Source of the DNA: Microbacterium sp.
GTDB taxonomy: Bacteria; Actinomycetota; Actinomycetes; Actinomycetales; Microbacteriaceae
Length of the DNA: 10,659 nt
NCBI GenBank assembly: GCA_031286555.1
Contig: JAITUD010000522.1
Span: 1 to 10,659, forward strand
Direction of reading: 5' to 3'
Under the pieces are notes generated by a model. It was not told the DNA's origin and made no database searches. It was given only the letters and a program-made list of their open reading frames with translations. Below are positions 6,355-10,659 of this stretch, piece after piece. The first letter of the stretch is position 1. Each line of letters starts with the position of its first letter. The position numbers were made by a program, and so were the translations under genes.

Positions 6355-7184
6355 AGCGCCTCGATCACGCGGGCGAGCAGGGCCGAGATCACCGGCTCGG
6401 CGGCCTGACCGGCCTCGATCACCTCGGCATGGCTGAGCGGAGTCTTCTGGATGCCGGCGGCGAGGTTCGTGATCAGCGAGAAGCCCAGGATCTCCATGCC
6501 CGCCTCGCGGGCTGCGATGGCCTCGAGCGCCGTCGACATGCCGACGATGTGCCCGCCGATGACCTTCGCCATCTGCACCTCGGCCGGGGTCTCGTCGTGC
6601 GGACCTCGGAACTGCGTGTACACGCCCTCGTCGAGCGAGGGGTCCACGGTGCGGGCGACGTCGCGGAGTCGCTGCGAGTACAGGTCGGTGAGGTCGATGA
6701 AGGTCGCGCCCTCGAGCGGCGAGTCCGCCGTGAGGTTGATGTGGTCGCTGATCAGCACCGGCTGGCCCGGCTTCCACGTCTCGCGCACGCCGCCGGCGCC
6801 GTTGGTGAGGACCATGATCTTCGCCCCAGTGGCCGCGGCGGTGCGCACCGAGTGCACGACGCGGCGCACTCCGTGGTCCTCGTAGTAGTGCGTGCGCGCC
6901 CCGATCACGAGCACGTTCTTGCCGTCGGGGGTGCGGATGCTGCGCAGCGTCCCGACGTGGCCTTCCAGAGCGGGCTTCGAGAAGCCGGTGACCTCGGTCG
7001 CCGGGATGGTCGCGACGGTCTCGCCGATGAGTTCGGCGGCTTTGCCCCAGCCCGAGCCGAGCGTGAGGGCGATGTCGTGGTGGGAGACCCCCGTCAGCCG
7101 CGCGATGTCCGCGGCGGCCTGCGCTGCGATCTCGAACGGGTTGGCGTTCGGGTCGTCGAGGGGGTTCGTGAGAGTGTCTGGCAT
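6351..7184 (-). CDS. deoD: Purine nucleoside phosphorylase (trimeric type)
   Basis: A 277-residue PNP of the trimeric PNP/MTAP family, normal length. It cleaves purine (deoxy)nucleosides with phosphate to the free base and (deoxy)ribose-1-phosphate in the cytoplasm. Visible residues matching the human and mycobacterial enzymes: phosphate-site GSG (43-45), His76, Arg97 and His99 in ARTHYYE, LTNGAGG (126-132), GPHDETPAE (194-202, with Glu198), GMSTALE (215-221), purine-contacting Asn240 in LITNLAAG, and His252. An oddity is Asp197, where the human enzyme has Phe200 and the mycobacterial one Tyr. The gene is first in a coupled PNP-mutase-TSUP unit and divergent from the quinone reductase gene. 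It has no good ribosome binding site, and a -10-like hexamer ends 6 nt before the ATG, so the mRNA may be leaderless. The symbol follows mycobacterial usage (deoD, Rv3307); punA is an equally fair name. Confidence 0.93.
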   Translation of the reverse strand: MPDTLTNPLDDPNANPFEIAAQAAADIARLTGVSHHDIALTLGSGWGKAAELIGETVATIPATEVTGFSKPALEGHVGTLRSIRTPDGKNVLVIGARTHYYEDHGVRRVVHSVRTAAATGAKIMVLTNGAGGVRETWKPGQPVLISDHINLTADSPLEGATFIDLTDLYSQRLRDVARTVDPSLDEGVYTQFRGPHDETPAEVQMAKVIGGHIVGMSTALEAIAAREAGMEILGFSLITNLAAGIQKTPLSHAEVIEAGQAAEPVISALLARVIEAL

Positions 7185-7190
7185 GAGACC

Positions 7191-7220
7191 ACTCTAGGAA
7201 TGTGCGGGCTGCGCTGCCAG
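7191..7220 (-). promoter_or_regulatory. Candidate leaderless promoter of the PNP operon
   Basis: On the minus strand, TAGAGT (7196-7191) is followed by exactly six bases (GGTCTC) and then the ATG of the PNP gene. The standard -10 to +1 distance therefore puts the transcription start on the A of ATG. An 18-bp spacer separates the hexamer from CTGGCA (7220-7215), a four-of-six match to TTGACA. Leaderless genes are common in actinobacteria, and this gene lacks a Shine-Dalgarno sequence. Confidence 0.5.
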
Positions 7221-7253
7221 CTCCGGGCGGTGTGCGGCAGTCCGGCGTGTACT

Positions 7254-7268
7254 GCGAGAATGGTACCC
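7254..7268 (+). promoter_or_regulatory. Candidate extended -10 promoter of the quinone reductase gene
   Basis: GAGAAT (7256-7261) matches TATAAT at four positions. It overlaps an upstream TG one base away, inside TGCGAGAAT (7253-7261), giving an extended -10. Seven bases follow before the ATG at 7269, so the transcript would start at or within a base of the start codon. No good -35 is seen at 16-19 bp. GAGA about 9 nt before the ATG could alternatively act as a weak ribosome binding site on a longer transcript. Confidence 0.3.
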
Positions 7269-8708
7269 ATGGCTCATTCCCCCTTCGTGAACAGGCAGAG
7301 CGTCGCCGTGCTCGGCGGCGGCCCCGGTGGTTACGAGGCCGCGCTCGGCGCGGCCCAGCTGGGGGCGGACGTCACCCTGGTCGAGCGCGTGGGCGTGGGC
7401 GGCTCCGCGGTGCTCACCGATGTCGTTCCGTCGAAGAGCCTGATCGCCACGGCGGATGCCGCGGTCGCGATCTCCGAGGCATCCGATCTCGGCGTGCAGT
7501 TCTACGCGAAGGGCGAGCACGGCAAGCCGCTCAAGCCCGAGATCGCGATCAACCTCGCCGCCGTCAACAAGCGGCTGATGGCCCTCGCCGGCCAGCAGTC
7601 CGAGGACATGCGCACCGCCCTGCTGGATGCCGGGGTGAAGATCCTCTCCGGCCACGGACGCCTCGACGGGCACAACGCGATCGTCGTGTCGACCGGAGAG
7701 GGCGGCACGGACTTCGACCGCGTCGAGGCCGACACCATCGTCGTCGCAGTCGGCGCGGCACCCCGAGAGCTCGACTCGGCCAAGCCCGACGGCAGGCGCA
7801 TCCTCACCTGGACCCAGCTCTACGACATGAAGCAGCTCCCCGAGCACCTCATCGTGGTGGGCTCCGGTGTGACAGGTGCGGAGTTCGCCTCGGCCTACAT
7901 GAACCTGGGCGCCAAGGTCACGCTGATCTCCAGCCGCGACCAGGTGCTCCCCGGTGAGGACCAGGACGCGGCTGCGGTGCTGGAGCGGGTGTTCAAGCGC
8001 GGCGGCATGCAGGTGCTGGCGAAGTCGCGTGCCGACAAGGTCGAGAAGACCAAGGACGGCGTGGTCGTCACGCTCTCCGACGGCCGCACCGTCGAGGGCA
8101 GCCACTGCCTGATGGCGGTCGGCTCGATCCCGAACACGCGCGGCATCGGACTGGAGCAGGCCGGAGTCGAGCTGACCGAGTCCGGGCACATCCGGGTGAA
8201 CAAGGTGGCGCGCACCTCGGTGTCGAACATCTACGCCGCCGGCGACTGCACGAACTTCTTCCCGCTGGCATCCGTCGCCTCGATGCAGGGCCGCACCGCG
8301 GTGTTCCACGCCCTCGGCGACATCGTGATCCCGCTCGAGCAGCGCAGGATCACCGCGAACATCTTCACCGCCCCCGAGATCGCGACCGTCGGCTACTCCG
8401 AGAAGGACGTGCAGGAGGGCGTGATCGAGGGCATCGTGCACAAGCTGCCGCTCGCGGCCAACCCGCGGGCGAAGATGATGGGCATCCGGGACGGTTTCGT
8501 GAAGCTCATCGCGCGGCGCGGCTCCGGCACCATCATCGGCGGCGTGATCGTCGCACCGAAGGCGTCCGAGCTGATCTACCCGATCGCTGTGGCGGTGGAG
8601 CGCCGCCTCACCGCCGACCAGGTGTCGCGCGTGTTCGCCGCCTACCCGTCGCTCTCGGGCAGCATCACGGATGCCACTCGGGCGATGCATCAGGTCGCGA
8701 TCTCGTAA
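7269..8708 (+). CDS. lpdA: NAD(P)H-quinone dehydrogenase, LpdA type (disulfide-free lipoamide dehydrogenase homologue)
   Basis: A 479-residue flavoprotein of the pyridine nucleotide-disulfide reductase family. It has FAD loop GGGPGG (16-21), NAD(P) loop GSGVTGAEFA (198-207), the second FAD site IYAAGD (321-326) and a C-terminal dimerisation domain ending near YPSLSGSITDATR (459-471). In true dihydrolipoamide dehydrogenases the FAD-proximal stretch reads GGxCxxxxCxPSK; here it is GGSAVLTDVVPSKS (44-57) with no cysteine, so dithiol chemistry is impossible. The C-terminal His-Pro-x-x-x-Glu motif is also replaced (YPSLSG). Both are features of M. tuberculosis LpdA (Rv3303c), described as an NAD(P)H-quinone reductase, and LILTWTQLYD- and SLSGSIT-like stretches agree. 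It would pass electrons to quinones in the cytoplasm or at the membrane. ATG at 7269 is chosen; ATG at 7260 is in frame but lies inside the likely promoter. It is divergent from the PNP gene, as an lpdA-deoD neighbourhood also occurs in mycobacteria. Confidence 0.9.
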   Translation: MAHSPFVNRQSVAVLGGGPGGYEAALGAAQLGADVTLVERVGVGGSAVLTDVVPSKSLIATADAAVAISEASDLGVQFYAKGEHGKPLKPEIAINLAAVNKRLMALAGQQSEDMRTALLDAGVKILSGHGRLDGHNAIVVSTGEGGTDFDRVEADTIVVAVGAAPRELDSAKPDGRRILTWTQLYDMKQLPEHLIVVGSGVTGAEFASAYMNLGAKVTLISSRDQVLPGEDQDAAAVLERVFKRGGMQVLAKSRADKVEKTKDGVVVTLSDGRTVEGSHCLMAVGSIPNTRGIGLEQAGVELTESGHIRVNKVARTSVSNIYAAGDCTNFFPLASVASMQGRTAVFHALGDIVIPLEQRRITANIFTAPEIATVGYSEKDVQEGVIEGIVHKLPLAANPRAKMMGIRDGFVKLIARRGSGTIIGGVIVAPKASELIYPIAVAVERRLTADQVSRVFAAYPSLSGSITDATRAMHQVAIS

Positions 8709-8710
8709 TC

Positions 8711-8745
8711 TGGCAGTTTTCCTGCGTAAGGTGGCCATCCTGCCA
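8711..8745. repeat. Inverted repeat TGGCAG / CTGCCA in the lpdA-transporter gap
   Basis: The 73-bp gap between the quinone reductase and the transporter holds TGGCAG (8711-8716) and its inverted copy CTGCCA (8740-8745), with the palindrome TGGCCA (8732-8737) between them. A TAAGGT hexamer (8727-8732) inside could be a -10 for the transporter, making the arms possible operator half-sites. The arms are short, there is no T tract for a terminator, and no convincing -35 is present. Confidence 0.2.
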
Positions 8746-8781
8746 CTCGTGTGATCTCACCGACAGTCCTTGACTGGTGAC

Positions 8782-10074
8782 ATGGCCACAGGGACCCAGG
8801 GCGCAGCGCACGCCGTCGAGATCGCGCCGGCCCAGACCATCGGCGTGGGCCAGGGCGTCGCGCTGTACGTCTGCGCGATCCTCGGCGCCGGCGTGCTCGT
8901 GCTGCCGGGACAGGCCGCATCGCTCGCCGGTCCCGGCGCGCTGATCGCCTGGGGCTTCAGCGCCCTGCTCGGGGTTCCGCTCGCGTTCACGTTCGCGTCG
9001 CTCGCTACACGGTTCCCGGATGCCGGTGGCGTCGCAACTTTCGCCGCGAAGGCGTTCGGTCCCTCCGCCGGCGGCATCGCGGGATGGTGGTACTTCATCG
9101 CCGGGTCGGTCGGGCACACCATCGTGCCGCTCACGGCGGGGTACTACGTCGCCGCGGCGCTGGGAGTCGAGCAGCGCTGGGCGCCGGCGTTCGCCGCGGC
9201 GGTGCTCGCGGCGGCCATCGGCGCGAACCTGGTCGGGATCCGCCTCGGCGCGCGGCTGCAGATCGCCCTCGCCATCGGCGTCGCCGTCATCCTGATCACG
9301 GTGATCGCCGTCGCCGCACCGCGCATCGACCCGGCGAACTTCACACCTTTCGCACCGCACGGCATCACCGGCATCGGCCAGGCCGTTGTGCTGCTCTTCT
9401 TCGCGTTCGCGGGCTGGGAGGCCATCGCGCATCTGTCTGCCGAGTTCCGCGATGTGCGCCGTACTCTGCCGCGCGCGACGCTGCTGACCATCGTCGTGGT
9501 CACCGTGCTCTACCTCGGCGTCGCGGTGGCCGTCGTCGGCACCGGCGCATACGGGTCGCGGGAGCAGGACCGCATCTCGCTGGGCACCATCGTCGAGCAG
9601 GGGTGGGGCGTCTCGGCCGCGGCCGTGATGGCCGTGGCCGCGGTGGTGATCTGCCTCGGCACGACGAACGCCTATGCCGCCTCGCTCTCGCGCCTCGGCG
9701 CGGCTCTGGCCCGTGACGGCTGGGCTCCGGCTGCGCTCGCCCGCCGCAACGCGCATGGGGCGCCGCATCTCGCTCTGCTGGCGATCGCCGGGATCGGGGG
9801 AGCGGGGCTGGCGGGTGCGACCGTGTTCGGCTGGGGCACCGACGACCTGGTGTTCATCCCGTCGGTGCTGGTGATCGCCACCTACCTGCTGGGCACTGCC
9901 GCCGCGGCGAAGCTCTTCCGGGGCCGGTCCAGGGCGCTCGCGGTCATCTCGATCGTGCTGCTCGCCCTGGTCGCGCCGTTCGCGGGCTGGCACCTCGTGG
10001 TGCCGCCCGCGATAGCGGCGGGAGGTCGGCTGGTCGCCCGGCGGGGCCGGGCGCGGCGCGGGTCCGTCAGCTGA
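8782..10074 (+). CDS. APC-superfamily amino acid transporter, YjeH-like
   Basis: A 430-residue membrane protein with about 11-12 predicted helices. Signatures of amino acid-polyamine-organocation transporters are the helix 1 break LGAGVLVLPG (residues 34-43) and the helix 6 motif FFAFAGWEAIAHLSAEF (206-222). The latter, with RFPDAGGVATFAAKAFG (77-93), closely resembles E. coli YjeH, which exports methionine and branched-chain amino acids; this comparison is from memory. The tail (about 412-430) is strongly basic and cytoplasmic. ATG at 8782 is preferred; TTG at 8770 is in frame and would add four residues. Neither has a strong ribosome binding site. It follows the quinone reductase after 73 bp and may or may not be co-transcribed. 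Its stop region overlaps the convergent carboxylase gene by 8 bp. Export is inferred from the resemblance only; uptake of an amino acid is the alternative. Confidence 0.86.
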   Translation: MATGTQGAAHAVEIAPAQTIGVGQGVALYVCAILGAGVLVLPGQAASLAGPGALIAWGFSALLGVPLAFTFASLATRFPDAGGVATFAAKAFGPSAGGIAGWWYFIAGSVGHTIVPLTAGYYVAAALGVEQRWAPAFAAAVLAAAIGANLVGIRLGARLQIALAIGVAVILITVIAVAAPRIDPANFTPFAPHGITGIGQAVVLLFFAFAGWEAIAHLSAEFRDVRRTLPRATLLTIVVVTVLYLGVAVAVVGTGAYGSREQDRISLGTIVEQGWGVSAAAVMAVAAVVICLGTTNAYAASLSRLGAALARDGWAPAALARRNAHGAPHLALLAIAGIGGAGLAGATVFGWGTDDLVFIPSVLVIATYLLGTAAAAKLFRGRSRALAVISIVLLALVAPFAGWHLVVPPAIAAGGRLVARRGRARRGSVS

Positions 10075-10659
10075 TGGTGAGCAGCTGGTGGCCCGCGGCC
10101 ACAGTCGCTCCGGCATCCGCGTTGATGTTGCCGATCACGCCGTCCTTGTGCGCCTGAAGCGGCTGCTCCATCTTCATGGCCTCGAGCACCACGACCAGAT
10201 CGCCCTTGACGACCTGCTGGCCCTCTTCGACGGCGATCTTGACGACCGTCGCCTGCATCGGCGACTTCACTGCGTCGCCGGACGCGCCGGAGTTCGCAGT
10301 GGTGGCGTGGCTGCGGCGCGACGGCGGCACGACCGCAGGGCGGCCGGCGGTGCCGGACGCCACGGCCACGCGGTCGGGCAGGCTGACCTCGAGACGCTTG
10401 CCGCCCACCTCGACGACCACGGTGTGGCGTCCCGGCGCGGCCGCCGGGTCTTCGAGCTCGCCGTCCCAGGCGGGGATGTCGTTGACGAACTCGGTCTCGA
10501 TCCAGCGCGTGTACACGCCGAACTCACCGTTCTCGGCGGTGAAGGCGGGGTCGCGGACCACCTTGCGGTGGAACGGCAGCACGGTGGGCATGCCTGCGAC
10601 CTCGAACTCGTCCAGGGCGCGGCGCGCGCGCTCCAGCGCCTCGGCGCGGTCGCGGCCGG
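10067..10659 (-). CDS. Acetyl/propionyl-CoA carboxylase alpha subunit (biotin carboxylase-BCCP), 5' part outside window
   Basis: The reading frame enters from the right edge and ends at TGA (10069-10067); only the last 196 residues are visible. The first visible stretch, GRDRAEALERARRALDEF followed by MPTVLPFHRKVV, is the C-terminal end of the biotin carboxylase domain. The Met at 10591 is therefore internal, not a start. A linker rich in Ala, Ser and Arg follows, then a complete biotinyl domain with the attachment motif EAMKMEQP; the biotinylated Lys is encoded at 10174-10172. The fused domain order is that of actinobacterial AccA-type subunits, which fix CO2 on biotin and serve several AccD carboxyltransferases for malonyl- and methylmalonyl-CoA supply. 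Which acyl-CoA is used depends on the partner, not visible here. The gene converges on the amino acid transporter with overlapping stops. Confidence 0.92.
   Translation of the reverse strand, partial: GRDRAEALERARRALDEFEVAGMPTVLPFHRKVVRDPAFTAENGEFGVYTRWIETEFVNDIPAWDGELEDPAAAPGRHTVVVEVGGKRLEVSLPDRVAVASGTAGRPAVVPPSRRSHATTANSGASGDAVKSPMQATVVKIAVEEGQQVVKGDLVVVLEAMKMEQPLQAHKDGVIGNINADAGATVAAGHQLLTIS

Larger units (their letters stand above)
87..10119. repeat. Dispersed octamer CGGATGCC / GGCATCCG, 15 copies
   Basis: Hand-scanned copies start at 87, 1826, 2810, 3281, 4403, 5398, 5428, 5917, 7453, 7478, 8267, 8481, 8668, 9017 and 10112. With about 70% GC and independent bases, less than one copy per 10 kb on both strands is expected. 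All lie in coding sequence, in different reading frames and in both orientations relative to transcription. The function, if any, is unknown. Confidence 0.6.

Noticed and set aside
6355..6777. Upstream extension of the phospho-sugar mutase frame into the PNP gene
   Set aside because: The translation has no family similarity. GTG at 6354 overlapping the PNP stop fits family length and coupling.
6429..7268. Upstream extension of the quinone reductase frame across the PNP gene
   Set aside because: It would run antisense through the whole PNP gene and add about 280 low-complexity residues before the FAD-binding fold.
8709..8730. Rho-independent terminator after the quinone reductase
   Set aside because: GCAG-TTTTC-CTGC is only a 4-bp stem and no T run follows it, so it is too weak to call.
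8665..10116. Long open frames antisense to the transporter and the reductase (8738-7194 and 10116-8665, minus strand), 480-515 codons
   Set aside because: The translations are rich in Arg, His, Asp and Gln with no recognisable domain. They lie opposite genes with clear family motifs. Such frames are expected where third positions are nearly all G or C.

Overview
The window is about 70% GC and gene-dense, with short intergenic gaps, ATGA/GTGA start-stop overlaps, GTG starts and apparently leaderless promoters. The gene content (an LpdA-type quinone reductase beside a PNP / phospho-sugar mutase pair, and a fused biotin carboxylase-BCCP subunit) points to a high-GC actinobacterium. The protein sequences and the frequent octamer CGGATGCC/GGCATCCG look like Microbacteriaceae, probably Microbacterium or a close relative. 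The genus is inferred from general familiarity; no search was run. No RNA genes, insertion sequences, CRISPR arrays or phage genes were seen.

Layout. On the minus strand, reading right to left from 7184, a nucleoside-salvage block comes first: purine nucleoside phosphorylase, then a PGM2/PmmB-type phospho-sugar mutase (GTGA overlap), then a TauE/SafE-family membrane protein (TAATG overlap). After a 101-bp gap with a candidate promoter comes a second minus-strand block of four genes, each overlapping the next by the 4 bases ATGA: a flavin-containing monooxygenase (FMO), a bile acid:sodium symporter (BASS) family transporter, an extended SDR (NAD-dependent epimerase/dehydratase) and a membrane-anchored alpha/beta hydrolase that runs off the left edge.

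On the plus strand, an NAD(P)H-quinone reductase of the LpdA type, lacking the redox-active disulfide, diverges from the PNP gene across an 84-bp promoter region. It is followed by an APC-superfamily amino acid transporter resembling the exporter YjeH. That gene converges on, and overlaps by 8 bp, the 3' end of an acyl-CoA carboxylase biotin-carrying subunit that enters from the right edge on the minus strand.

How the genes may work together. PNP releases ribose-1-phosphate from purine nucleosides, and the coupled mutase is well placed to convert it to ribose-5-phosphate. The lpdA/deoD/pmmB neighbourhood recalls Mycobacterium tuberculosis Rv3303c/Rv3307/Rv3308. The FMO-BASS-SDR-hydrolase block has the parts for uptake and oxidation of an organic anion or for an export/modification route. 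Its substrate is unknown, and it is the best candidate here for an undescribed system.
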